A stretch of DNA of 64,000 nt from Streptomyces griseus (GTDB taxonomy: Bacteria > Actinomycetota > Actinomycetes > Streptomycetales > Streptomycetaceae): the NCBI RefSeq assembly GCF_900460065.1, contig NZ_UAVD01000057.1, positions 98,717-162,716 on the forward strand. The letters are read 5' to 3'. Shown here piece after piece: positions 17,692 through 26,287 of the stretch (its first letter is position 1; the number at the start of each line of letters is the position of its first letter). The notes below the pieces were generated by a model. That model was not told the origin of the DNA and searched no databases. It saw only the letters and a program-made list of their open reading frames with translations. The translations under genes were made by a program, and so were the position numbers.

Positions 17692-18177
17692 ACATCTTCA
17701 GATCCCACAGCGGTACCCGACCCCTGGCATTCCCTGCACGAGCTGCTGGCAGCCATGGACGCCGAGATCGAGCGGGTCTACGTCGAGCGCGGAATCGAGG
17801 GGGTGCGGCCTCGGTTCGCCTATCCGCTGATCCGACTCGCCCACACCGGACCGCTGACCATTCGCGAGCTGGCAAAGTCCCTGTGCCGCTCGCACTCCGC
17901 GATCAGCCAGACCGTCGCCGCCATGCGTAAGGAGGGTCTGGTCACCTCCGAGCCGGGGCCTGACGCTCGCACCCGGCGGATCGACCTGACCGAGCGCGGA
18001 CGGTCACTGGTGCCGTTCCTCGAGGCGGAGTGGCGCGCTACCCACGACACGGTCGCCGAGCTGGATAGCGTGATCCCGTACGCGATGACCACCGTCGTCG
18101 AGGAAGTGCGGCGGGCGCTGGGCCACCGGTCGATGCGCCAGCGGATCCTTGATCACCTTGTCGAGCCGCCGCGATGA
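17689..18177 (+). CDS. MarR-family transcriptional regulator
   Basis: A protein of 162 residues from GTG 17689; a longer frame from 17602 would include the IS scar. It has a central winged helix: LIRLAHTGPLTIRELAKSL, recognition helix SHSAISQTVAAMRKEGLV, then wing PDARTRRIDLTERGR. Long flanking helices would form the dimer. It overlaps the downstream MFS gene by ATGA (18174-18177), so the two are translationally coupled. The usual arrangement is a repressor controlling its own operon and releasing on binding a substrate of the exporter. Confidence 0.9.
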   Translation: MTSSDPTAVPDPWHSLHELLAAMDAEIERVYVERGIEGVRPRFAYPLIRLAHTGPLTIRELAKSLCRSHSAISQTVAAMRKEGLVTSEPGPDARTRRIDLTERGRSLVPFLEAEWRATHDTVAELDSVIPYAMTTVVEEVRRALGHRSMRQRILDHLVEPPR

Positions 18178-19457
18178 GCGGGCGTGGCGGCATCCGCTTC
18201 CTCGACACCCGTCCACTGCGCGGCAGTCGGCCGTTTCGTGCCCTGTGGATCGGTACCTCCGCCTCTCAACTCGGCGGCCAGATAGCCACCGTGGCGGTGC
18301 TGGCCCAGGTCTGGAATCTGACCGGCAGCCCGGTGGGCACCGGTGCCATCGGGCTCGCCACCGGGTTGCCGATGGTGCTGTTCGGGCTGCTCGGCGGCAC
18401 ATTGGCCGACACCTTCGACCGTCGCACGGTGGTGCGGGTTACCACTGTGGGCAGTCTGCTGGCTGCCGCAGGGCTGTGTGCCCAAGCCGTGGCGGGTAAC
18501 CGCAGCGTGATCCTGCTGCTCGCCCTGGTCGCCGTGGGGACGAGCTGCAGCGCTCTCGGCGCTCCCGCGCGGCGCACCTTCCCCGTCCGGCTGTTGCCGA
18601 GCGACCAGGTCGCGGCTGGCCTTGCGCTGATGAACGTGTCTTTCCAGGCGGCGATGCTGGCCGGACCCGCGCTGGCCGGGCTGATCATCGCCCGCTGGGA
18701 TTTTCCTGTCGCATATGCTGCCCAGGCCGTGACCATGACCATCGCGGCACTTTCGCTGATCCGCCTGCCCGCCATGCCGCCCGATGGCGCCGCAGCGGCC
18801 GGTGGCAAGCGCCGTCCGGAGCGGGGCGGTTGGCGGATCCTGCGCCGCCCGACGTTGTGGGGCTCGATGGCCACCGACCTGTCCGCAACGCTGCTCGCCA
18901 TGCCGATCGCGATCTTCCCGCTGGTCAACGAGATCCGCTTCGGCGGAAACCCGCAGACCCTCGGCCTGTTCCTCTCGGCCGTCGCGGTCGGGGGAATCAC
19001 GGCCGGACTACTCTCCGGCACGGTCACGCGTTGGAGCTGTGGCGGCCTAGTCCAGCTGTCCGCAGCCGCTGTCTGGGGCTTGGCGCTGGCCTTTTTCGGT
19101 CTGGCGGGGCCGTTGTGGCTGGCGCTCGCGTGCCTGGCCGTTGCGGGCGCTGCCGACACCGTGTCCGTCATTACCCGAGGTGCCCTGGTCCAGTTGGAGA
19201 CCCCAGACGCGTACCGGGGGCGGGTCTCTTCGGTAGAACACGTCATCGGTGTCGCGGGCCCCGAACTCGGCAACTTTCGCGGCGGCCTATTGGCCTCGGC
19301 GACCTCAGCATCCTTCTCGCTCGTCTTCGGCGGACTGTCTGCCATCCTGGCAATCGCCGCCGTGGCCGCGACCAACGGCCCCCTGCGCGCCTACCGCACA
19401 CCGGCTCCTACCGAGAAGCCGACTGCCCCTGAGGCCGCCAAAGCAGCAGCTGGATAG
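18174..19457 (+). CDS. MFS exporter (MFS_3/EntS-like)
   Basis: A protein of 427 residues and about 12 transmembrane segments. The N-terminal half carries FRALWIGTSASQLGGQIATV and the loop motif GGTLADTFDRRTVVRV, a form of the MFS signature between TM2 and TM3. A cytoplasmic loop rich in basic residues (GGKRRPERGGW) separates the two halves. This subfamily (EntS-like) exports siderophores, macrolides and other small molecules. It is coupled to the upstream MarR regulator, implying inducible efflux. The C-terminus, APTEKPTAPEAAKAAAG, is a hydrophilic tail. Confidence 0.88.
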   Translation: MSGRGGIRFLDTRPLRGSRPFRALWIGTSASQLGGQIATVAVLAQVWNLTGSPVGTGAIGLATGLPMVLFGLLGGTLADTFDRRTVVRVTTVGSLLAAAGLCAQAVAGNRSVILLLALVAVGTSCSALGAPARRTFPVRLLPSDQVAAGLALMNVSFQAAMLAGPALAGLIIARWDFPVAYAAQAVTMTIAALSLIRLPAMPPDGAAAAGGKRRPERGGWRILRRPTLWGSMATDLSATLLAMPIAIFPLVNEIRFGGNPQTLGLFLSAVAVGGITAGLLSGTVTRWSCGGLVQLSAAAVWGLALAFFGLAGPLWLALACLAVAGAADTVSVITRGALVQLETPDAYRGRVSSVEHVIGVAGPELGNFRGGLLASATSASFSLVFGGLSAILAIAAVAATNGPLRAYRTPAPTEKPTAPEAAKAAAG

Positions 19458-19480
19458 AAGGCTGATGTCGCGCATGGCAA

Positions 19481-19492
19481 GGGGGGGGGGGG
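19481..19492 (+). repeat. G12 homopolymer after the MFS gene
   Basis: Twelve consecutive G in noncoding DNA 24 bp after the MFS stop codon. Such runs slip readily in replication and in sequencing, so the exact length should be treated as uncertain. Confidence 0.9.
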
Positions 19493-19617
19493 CGCCAGCA
19501 GCGCAGGCTCTGACGACCCCTTGCTGACGTTTTTCCTCGACAGCGGGACCCGGATCTAGCTAGTGGCCCTTGGCCGTCATCGCCTCCCGACAGACTCAAT
19601 TCCGACAGGCGACTTGC

Positions 19618-20185
19618 CTAATGAACGGCCAGGGCGTGCCAGATGTTCCCGGCGTATGCGGAGTCGGGGTGACGCAGACCGAGAAGGACCCGGCCGTCGG
19701 CGTCCTGGAGGTAGAGGTGGACCCCTACGACGTGGAGCTCGGTCCCTGCCGGGGACCGGTCGGCCATCGGACCGGACACCTTGGGCGGGGTGAAGGCCGG
19801 GGAGTGCTGGGCGACATGCCGGCGGACCAGGTCTCCGAGGCCGGGGGACTGGGGCAGCCGGTCGAGCATCTCCAGGGTGCACCAGTGCAGCAGGACGCCT
19901 TCTCGCAGCCCCGCGGTGTCCGGGTGGCCCTCCCACACGGCGGTGAACATCTGGACGGGAACGCGCAGCCCGTCGACGCTCGTGGACTCCTCCACGGCGT
20001 ACGGCTCCAGACCGGTGAGCTCCACCCCTGGTACTTCCTCGCCGAGCTCTCGCAGCAGGGACGCCTCCAGGGAGGCGTCGCCGGGGACCCGGCCGCCGCC
20101 GAGGAGAGCGAACACGCCGGGCTCCCAGATCCCCTCCCGCTGGTCGCGCAGATGCAGCAGATAGCGGCCCTTGTGGACCCCTTGC
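19618..20185 (-). pseudogene. Double Nudix hydrolase relic, truncated at both ends
   Basis: The frame encodes a Nudix domain beginning VHKGRYLLHLRDQREGIWEP with a Nudix box GDASLEASLLRELGEE; its first Glu is not in the canonical place. After a linker a second Nudix domain starts (ELHVVGVHLYLQDADGRV) but stops right after AGNIWHALAVH, just before its Nudix box. No start codon fits the 5' end: the homology begins inside the hairpin at 20170-20210. Two Nudix domains in one polypeptide are known in Streptomyces; here the second is cut. Nudix enzymes hydrolyse nucleoside diphosphate derivatives, but this copy is probably inactive. Confidence 0.7.
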
Positions 20186-20210
20186 AGCAGGGAAGGAAGG
20201 GGTCCACAAG
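20170..20210. terminator. 14-bp perfect inverted repeat at the end of the XRE-ImmA gene
   Basis: CTTGTGGACCCCTT (20170-20183) and AAGGGGTCCACAAG (20197-20210) are perfect complements with a 13-nt loop, 3 bp beyond the stop codon at 20214. It is a strong terminator candidate for the minus-strand operon. It is also the breakpoint where the Nudix relic begins, so it may have arisen by an inversion or duplication. Confidence 0.6.
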
Positions 20211-20213
20211 GTC

Positions 20214-21377
20214 TTAGACCAGCCTCAGCACCGGTCGGCTGTCCGGCATGCCCAGCAGCTCCCTCACATGCGCTGGCGTCCACGCCAGCTCCTGTGCCAG
20301 CTCCCGAACCACCAGACCCGTTTCCCGTTCCGCGAGCTCGAACGCTTGGGAGAGCAAAATTGGTTGTTCGCCTGGGAAGCCGGACACAGGTTCCGCAGAG
20401 AATCCCGGCTGGCCATCCAGGGTCCGGAGCTTCTGATAGGTCCTGCTCGCCGTGGCATCAGAGATCAGGCCCAGCTCCCGGCACCGGTAGACCAGCGACT
20501 GCACGGAAACGCCCCACGTCCGCCGCAGACTGGCGAGATGCCCGAGGTCCATTCGCCGTGGAAGCAACGGCGCGATGCTCGCCTGAGGGGTGAGGAACTC
20601 CGCGGCGAAGGCATCAGCCTCACGCTCCTGCCGACTGTCACCAGTGGAGTCACTGTGCAGGACCAAGTGCCCCAGCTCGTGCGCAGCGGTGAACCGGTGC
20701 CGGTAAACATCGTTGGCACGGTTGCGCGTGAGCACGACCAGAGGCCGTGCGGAGCGCGAGGAAAACGCATCAACGGTGGTGGCGGCTGCATTAGCTCCCG
20801 CAGGCAGGACCACGACAATGCCGTGCGCTTCCATGCGTCGGACCAGATGAGCCACGGGGCCGTCACCAAGGCCCCACTGACGCCGCAGCTCCTGAGCGGC
20901 AGCTTTCGGCTCCGCTGGGAGTGCCTCACCGGGATGTACTTCACCGCCGAAGAACCCTGGCAGGCTCACGCGCGGCAGCTGCACTCTGCGCTCCAAGGCA
21001 TGAGTCAGCTCCCACACCTGCTCGGTGAAAGCCAGAGCCCGCTCCCGCTGGGCTTTAGGGGTGCTTCGCAGACTCCGGAAATGGGCCATCGATGCATCGA
21101 TCTGCTGACCAGGGCGACCGGCAAGGAAGAACTCCACAGGAACGTCGAGCACCTTCGCCAGTTGCGGCATCAAGTCCGGCCTCGGACGGGACACGCCCGT
21201 CTCGTATTGGCCTACCGCCGCAGGACTCACACCTAGCTCTTCAGCGATGTCCTTCTTTGTCAGCCCGGCTAGGCGCCTGGCTTGAGTAAGCCGGATGGGA
21301 TCGAACGCTGAAGCCACTGCCCGAGGAGGGACTCCACCGCGCTCCAGTCCGGGAAGAACTGGATGATCAGTTTTCAT
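20214..21377 (-). CDS. XRE-family regulator fused to ImmA/IrrE-type metalloprotease
   Basis: A protein of 387 residues. Residues 25-85 are an XRE helix-turn-helix (RLTQARRLAGLTKKDIAEEL, SPAAVGQYETGVSRPRPDLM). Residues about 190-300 contain an IrrE/ImmA zinc protease with HELGHLVLH near residue 232 and the third ligand region EREADAFAAEFL about 20 residues later. In mobile elements and phages ImmA-type enzymes cleave a repressor to switch on a response; one-chain XRE-ImmA proteins are typical antitoxin or regulator components. It follows the gene at 21431-22165 by 53 bp on the same strand, so the pair is likely one transcription unit. The C-terminus has a helical tail, VVRELAQELAWTPAHVRELL, resembling another HTH. 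Confidence 0.88.
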   Translation of the reverse strand: MKTDHPVLPGLERGGVPPRAVASAFDPIRLTQARRLAGLTKKDIAEELGVSPAAVGQYETGVSRPRPDLMPQLAKVLDVPVEFFLAGRPGQQIDASMAHFRSLRSTPKAQRERALAFTEQVWELTHALERRVQLPRVSLPGFFGGEVHPGEALPAEPKAAAQELRRQWGLGDGPVAHLVRRMEAHGIVVVLPAGANAAATTVDAFSSRSARPLVVLTRNRANDVYRHRFTAAHELGHLVLHSDSTGDSRQEREADAFAAEFLTPQASIAPLLPRRMDLGHLASLRRTWGVSVQSLVYRCRELGLISDATASRTYQKLRTLDGQPGFSAEPVSGFPGEQPILLSQAFELAERETGLVVRELAQELAWTPAHVRELLGMPDSRPVLRLV

Positions 21378-21430
21378 GGTTCTCGCTTGCCCTGGGTAGA
21401 GAGGGACGACCGCGCTGACCGAAGCATCGT

Positions 21431-22165
21431 CTAGCTTCCGATCTTCGGCTCCTCACGGGGCGCCAGCGGGACGATGGGCTCTTCGCCCTGGTCGAAGCCG
21501 GGGTGGCTCGCGACCTGCTTCGGGATGGTGAGCTTAGGCGTCGGGCTGTCAGCCAGTGGCAGCGGCTCCGGATCAACGGTCCATTCGAGCGTGCCGCTCT
21601 CGTCCGCGAGCGCCGCAACACCCCAGTAGGGCTTGAGGAGCCCGGCGGCGTTACAAGCGAATGGAACCAGAACCAGCCGGGTGTCGTCAGGAAGAGCGGC
21701 CAGCCTCGGCCTCAGTTCGACTGCGCTCGGATCGAACGCGTAGTTCCCGAAAAGATCTGCCTGCTCCGAAGGCGGGGCGAAGGCGAACAACTCCCGGATT
21801 ACGGACCAAACATTCTGAATCTTGGCGTTTTTGACGTTGCTGTTCTGCTTAGAAAAGCAGAAGGGGTAGATCAGCCCGTTGCCGATGCGCACCAGGTCGA
21901 ACTGGAAGCCGTTCGGCTTCACCAGTTCGGCCCCCTCGATGGTCTTCAGTTCCGAGCTGACCCGCTCGAACGCCCCGCGGTACCGCGCGACGCCGTGGAC
22001 CTGGGTGGACGACACCTCGGCATCCTCCTGCGAGGAGCGCGCGTTCTCCTGCATGTCGACGAGCGCCTGCCCGAGTCCATTTCGCACCTGGAGAGCTCGC
22101 CCTTGGAGAGACTCCTCTTCACCGTTGAACAGCGTGCTTGCCCAGCCGGAAACGGGCACATCCAT
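21431..22165 (-). CDS. Hypothetical partner of the XRE-ImmA protein
   Basis: A protein of 244 residues. The ATG at 22165 (MDVPVSGWASTLFNGEEESL) is chosen because the longer frame upstream is Pro/Arg-rich and noncoding. It is helical at the N-terminus (LQVRNGLGQALVDMQENARS) and has a central alpha/beta part with KPNGFQFDLVRIGNGLIYPF. Codon use changes there to AT-richer codons (FCFSKQNSNVKNAKIQNVW), followed by RLVLVPFACNAAGLLKPYWG. I recognise no catalytic motif. Being the first gene before an XRE-ImmA protein it could be the effector of a toxin-antitoxin-like or phage-response pair; that is inference from gene order only. The mid-gene drop in GC hints at foreign origin. Confidence 0.6.
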   Translation of the reverse strand: MDVPVSGWASTLFNGEEESLQGRALQVRNGLGQALVDMQENARSSQEDAEVSSTQVHGVARYRGAFERVSSELKTIEGAELVKPNGFQFDLVRIGNGLIYPFCFSKQNSNVKNAKIQNVWSVIRELFAFAPPSEQADLFGNYAFDPSAVELRPRLAALPDDTRLVLVPFACNAAGLLKPYWGVAALADESGTLEWTVDPEPLPLADSPTPKLTIPKQVASHPGFDQGEEPIVPLAPREEPKIGS

Positions 22166-22473
22166 GTAGCTGACCCTTCTGGTTCGGCGCTTCACAGCGA
22201 AGCGGATTCGCGTTGTAGGCACTTTAGTTGATCTCGTCCAGCTTGCGCATGCGCTTGCGTAAAGAATCTTGAAGTGTGTCGGCCCGGTCATCGGGCAGAT
22301 CTGATCCGCTGCATCGACGCAGGCGGGGCGGTCGCGCACGTGAGTGTCGGGGGGGCTGCCCCAAGAGCAGGGGCGACTGGGAGGAGGTCCTGGCCAAGGC
22401 CCTGCGGGGCGGGTGGTCCGACCTGCCGGCCATGCCCCGTGGTTGAGTACCCGGACCACTTAGGGAGGGGAAA
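22166..22473. other. Divergent intergenic region
   Basis: A 308-bp spacer between the minus-strand pair and the plus-strand PLD-like gene. It should hold promoters for both. I see AT-richer sequence at 22215-22275 (TTTAGTTGATC, AAAGAATCTTGAAG) but no clear -35/-10 pair or long inverted repeat. Confidence 0.4.
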
Positions 22474-23301
22474 ATGATGAAGGAAGCCGGGCCGGAGTTT
22501 CCCGCAGCGTTCGACCAGGAGTTCGTCCTGCAGGATGGACACCACGGCTACTTCGGCAGGAACGTGCTGAAGGGGCTGGTGGACGGGATAGAGGGCTTCC
22601 TGGAGGAGAAGCGACGCACGCCAGGGTTCCGGAGCATGGGACCAGTGGCGCTGGGCGCGTTCCTTTGGCTCGACGACCCGGAGCTGGCTGCCTGCCTCGC
22701 GCGGTTCTCCCACACCTGTGTGGTCGTCTCCAAGCAGGGGCGCAGCAAGCGCGACCTGGAGAAGCTGGGCAAGATCAAGGCGCTTGCCGACGGCGACAAT
22801 GGAATGTTGGCCAGTGCCTTCGCCGAGTTGACCGGCCTGGACTGGCTGGAGAACGACCGCGCCAGGGTGGTGGGACCAGGCTCGTCGATGCCTGACCTGG
22901 TGATCCCACCGCTGCGGACCATCGGGTTCCGCCGTCAGCCAAAGGGCGACATGGTGCCCTTCCTCCACACAAAGATCATGTTGCTCGGCGAGATGTGGTG
23001 GCACGACGAGGACGCCCTAGGCGGCGTCGCTGATGTGATCGGCTTCCGCCCGGAGCGGCTGTGGGTGGGCAGCGCGAATGCCACCCACCGCTCCAGGAGC
23101 AGCCTGGAATTCGGTATGTGGCTCGACGACCCGCAGGCCCTGAAAGCCGCCCAGACGTTCGTGGTCCAGCTGATGGCGCACTCCGAAGCGCTCGACCCGG
23201 ACAGTGACCTGTTCCGGCCCGAGCTGCTGCCTGTGGACTACGACGACCAGGCCTTCGCCGAGTATGCCGCGGAATATGGGTTTGGCGACCCCGACGCCTG
23301 A
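22474..23301 (+). CDS. Phospholipase D-like domain protein (single HKD-like motif)
   Basis: A protein of 275 residues from ATG 22474 with a strong ribosome binding site (GGGAGGGG, 6 bases upstream). The diagnostic part is FLHTKIMLLGE near residue 162, followed by LWVGSANATHRSRSSLEFG near residue 195. This gives HxK, then G-S-x-N, then S-x-E, the catalytic half-site of the PLD superfamily, with the Asp of HKD apparently replaced. Only one half-site is present, so the enzyme would need to dimerise, as PLD-type nucleases (Nuc, BfiI) do. Its location beside an XRE-ImmA pair is compatible with a nuclease effector, but phospholipid or phosphodiester substrates cannot be distinguished here. Confidence 0.7.
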   Translation: MMKEAGPEFPAAFDQEFVLQDGHHGYFGRNVLKGLVDGIEGFLEEKRRTPGFRSMGPVALGAFLWLDDPELAACLARFSHTCVVVSKQGRSKRDLEKLGKIKALADGDNGMLASAFAELTGLDWLENDRARVVGPGSSMPDLVIPPLRTIGFRRQPKGDMVPFLHTKIMLLGEMWWHDEDALGGVADVIGFRPERLWVGSANATHRSRSSLEFGMWLDDPQALKAAQTFVVQLMAHSEALDPDSDLFRPELLPVDYDDQAFAEYAAEYGFGDPDA

Positions 23302-23518
23302 ACGGTGACCTCAACCCGCAGCGCGACGCCAGGCGATTGACCGCCTGAGGCCGTGCGCCGTCCATTAGTCGCGCTAGTCGGGGCCCAAGGCGTGGTCGTT
23401 GGCCCCGCCGCCGGTGAACCACAGAGTCTGGGCCTTGTCCGCAGCTGCCCGGCGCGTTCAACCAGTAGTGGCGCACCGCTCCGGCCATCATCCGGATGAC
23501 GGGCACGTGCTCGGCTGG
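23302..23518. other. Intergenic, nothing identified
   Basis: A 217-bp stretch between the convergent PLD-like and Nudix genes. No convincing ORF or clear terminator hairpin seen. Confidence 0.4.
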
Positions 23519-24152
23519 TCATTGACCGAGCGTGCACAAGCCAGCCCCGTCGTGGATGATCACGGAGGCGTTGACCGGCTCCGGGGCGGCGCTCAGGTCC
23601 GCGCCGAGGAGCCTCTCCCGCAGCGTGGGGGAGGTGACCTGGTCGAGCGGCAGCCAGACGGCCGCGGAGACCTCCTCGTCCTGCAGGGCCGTTTCGACGG
23701 CGGGGGGGAACGAGGCGGAAGACGAACCGGAAGTCGTAGTGAAGGTGGGCCGGTTCGCCCTTGGCGGGGTTGGCGTCGATGGCGTGGATGTCGATGTCGG
23801 CGGGCTCGTGGCAGAACGCGGCACTCTGGCGGAGCAGCCCCGGGGGGATGCCCGTCTCCTCGTGAACCTCACGCACGGCGGTGGCCATGAGCGTCGCGTC
23901 GTCAGGCTCACCATGGCCGCCCGGAGCGAGCAGCAGCCCTCCGGAGGCGTTGTGCCGCACGTGCAGGACCCGTCCGGCGTGATCGATCACGACGGCGCTG
24001 CACGTGATGTGCCCGGGGAGTGTCGCCCGGGACGTGATCTCGGAGGGAACATCGAGTGCCTCCAGTAACGGTCCCAGGGCGGGGCGCTCACCGGGGTGAC
24101 GGTCGAGGTAGGCGGTGACGAGTTCACGGATGTGCGATCGCGCTGGGGGCAT
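23519..24152 (-). pseudogene. Nudix hydrolase with a frameshift in a C7 run
   Basis: From ATG 24152 (site AAAAGG upstream) the product reads MPPARSHIRELVTAYLDRHP and has a full Nudix box in LAPGGHGEPDDATLMATAVR followed by EVHEETGIPP. At plus-strand 23702-23708 a run of seven G (C7 on the coding strand) shifts the frame. With six, FRLVPP would continue as AVETALQDEEVSAAVWLPL and end INASVIIHDGAG-like at 23519. One base therefore separates this gene from an intact 210-residue Nudix enzyme. It could be a sequencing error, a phase-variable tract or a recent pseudogene. It lies 12 bp upstream of the MFS gene stop on the same strand; a related gene is at 26288-26842. Confidence 0.75.
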
Positions 24153-24163
24153 GGAGGCACCTT

Positions 24164-25519
24164 TTAGGGGGTGGAGGAGGAAGATCCGGCTCCGGCGGGC
24201 GCTGGCTCTGTGCCGAAGGCGGGCACGGTGGAGGGGCGCATGCCACGCACGGGGGAGCGCCACAGGACTACGAACGGTGCGCAGAGCAGGAGAGTGATCA
24301 CGCCGAGAGCGGGCCGTAGTCCGACGAGGGTGCCGAGCACCCCAGCGAGGAATGCGGCGACCGGCCGCAGGCTGAAGGCGAGCCACGCACCGGTGGCCTG
24401 GGCGCGGCCCTGCAGATGGGCGGGGCACAGCTCTTGTCGGACGCTGCGCTGCAGTCCGCCGTGGGCTACGGCCGCCCCGGTCTGGATCAGTAGACAGACA
24501 CCGATGACGGCTTGACCGGCGGTCCCGGGGTCAACGAGGACCAGCGGGATCTGTGCCAGAGGGTTGATGGCCAGAGCGGTGATCATGACGGGTCCGGCTC
24601 CCCAGCGCCGCTCCCATCTTCGCCACAGCAGTGCGCCGAGGAGGCCGCCGACCCCGCCGGTCCCCATGACGATGCCCAGTGCCGTGGGGCTCCAGGACAG
24701 TTCACGCAGAAGGTAGAGGGACCAGAGCGCTGAGCTGGCAGCCAGGGCGAACGACGTGGTGGCGTTGGACAGGACGATGGACCGGACCACGGGCGTTTGG
24801 AGGGTGTAGTCGAGGCCTTCGCGGATCTCCGTCCACTGACTGCTGCCCGCGGGGCGGGGTGCCGGCTCCGGTTCGCGGTGGCGGATGGTCAGCAGGCAGA
24901 CGGCGCAGACCAGATAGGAGAAAGCGTCCAGTGCGATTGCCCGGGCGGCGCCCAGCACGGTGACCAGCAGCCCGCCGAGGTTGTTCCCGGTGAGGTCGGC
25001 CAGCGAGTTCGTCGCACCGAGTTTGGCGTTGCCCTCCTTGAGCTGCTCCCCGCGCAGCAGCGTCGGGAGGTAGCTGATCGAGGCGTTGCTCCCGACTACC
25101 TGAAACGCGGAGACGAGGAAGGCGACCGCGTACAGCTGGCCCAGGGTGACCTGTCCGACGGACTGGGCCAGAGGGATGCTGCTCAAGGTGAGCGCGCACA
25201 GGACATCGCACGTGATGATGATGGGCCGCTTGCGGTAGCGGTCGGCGATGACGCCGGCGTGGAGGGACAGCAGCAGCGCGGGCAGTTTGCCCGCGACGGC
25301 GATCAGCGCCACGTGCATGGTCGAGGCGTGGAGGTCCACAACAGCGATCACCGAGATACCGATCGTGGTGATCCCGAAACCGGCCACGGTCACGGTCTGA
25401 CCGCCCCAGTACCGCCGGAAGTCCCCATGCCGCCACAGACTTGGCTCCGGAGCGGCTTCCGCCGCGGGCCGTCCTTCAGCTCTTTCCGCCCGCGGGCGGG
25501 TGCTGTCCCTTCTGCTCAC
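24164..25519 (-). CDS. MFS exporter (12-TM, MFS_3/EntS-like)
   Basis: A protein of 451 residues. It starts with a basic hydrophilic tail, then SLWRHGDFRRYWGGQTVTVA, the usual start of this subfamily. The TM2-TM3 loop is AGVIADRYRKRPIIITCDVL, and the helices continue to the C-terminal tail rich in Ala/Pro/Ser. The family exports drugs and siderophores. It is followed 11 bp later on the same strand by the broken Nudix gene, so both were probably in one operon. It differs clearly in sequence from the MFS protein at 18174-19457. No dedicated regulator is adjacent. Confidence 0.88.
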   Translation of the reverse strand: MSRRDSTRPRAERAEGRPAAEAAPEPSLWRHGDFRRYWGGQTVTVAGFGITTIGISVIAVVDLHASTMHVALIAVAGKLPALLLSLHAGVIADRYRKRPIIITCDVLCALTLSSIPLAQSVGQVTLGQLYAVAFLVSAFQVVGSNASISYLPTLLRGEQLKEGNAKLGATNSLADLTGNNLGGLLVTVLGAARAIALDAFSYLVCAVCLLTIRHREPEPAPRPAGSSQWTEIREGLDYTLQTPVVRSIVLSNATTSFALAASSALWSLYLLRELSWSPTALGIVMGTGGVGGLLGALLWRRWERRWGAGPVMITALAINPLAQIPLVLVDPGTAGQAVIGVCLLIQTGAAVAHGGLQRSVRQELCPAHLQGRAQATGAWLAFSLRPVAAFLAGVLGTLVGLRPALGVITLLLCAPFVVLWRSPVRGMRPSTVPAFGTEPAPAGAGSSSSTP

Positions 25520-26287
25520 GAGGAGACCGTTCCTTCTGCCGTCGCCTTCGTGCCGGTGACGCCGGTGCCCGGGCCCGGTCGGTCCGGGACCGAAGGCGAC
25601 GGGGCACGGAACTGGGTGGCCTGCGGGCCGAGCTGCCGGAACGAGGGCACGCAGGCGATGATCGCGTCGCGATCGCGAGCTTTCTGCCCGCGCGGGATGG
25701 TCCTGCAGCGTGAGCCGGTAGGCGTCAACGTCGTCTCTTTCGGGAGGTGTTGGGGATTGCCCGGTTCAACGAGAGCGGACAGCGTTCGAGCACACGCCTT
25801 TCAGCCGAACCTCGAACCCCTGTTCTCCGGGGTCGGCGGGCGGTGTGTGATCCACGGCCCCGCCCACCGCCCGGAAGGACCGGCCGCGATCTTGGCCGGA
25901 AAGAGCGGCCTGGTCGTTCCCTGCGGGCGGCGCGGGACAATTCGACAGAGGAGGCGGTGGCGGAAGGCTCTGCCGGCAGAGCCCGGTGGTGTCCGCCGGA
26001 AGAAGGCGGCGGCGGGCTGGCACATCTGTCCGGACGGATCCGGCATCCGCTTGGCGTGGTCATGCGCGGCACCCGGAAGTTGCGGCTCCCGGAAGGCAAC
26101 GCGGCCCGTGGGATGGGGACTTGCAGTGAGAGCCGATGCTCCGGGTTCGCGGGAAAGCACGGACGCGCCGCCCCGCCCGGCTTGTAGAGTGCGACCTTCT
26201 CTGTACGCCAGGACCACCTGCTGGAGCTCACTGTGCACCTGCTCGCTGCCTGTACCCGCGCGGCCGTATGGGAGGTGGCCCGGGGCG
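25520..26287. other. About 770 bp without an intact gene
   Basis: The long ORFs here are low-complexity. Just before the Nudix gene the plus strand encodes RQDHLLELTVHLLAACTRAA and VWEVARGDH followed by a stop at 26293. This looks like the C-terminus of an otherwise lost gene that once preceded the Nudix gene. Nothing else is recognisable. Confidence 0.4.
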
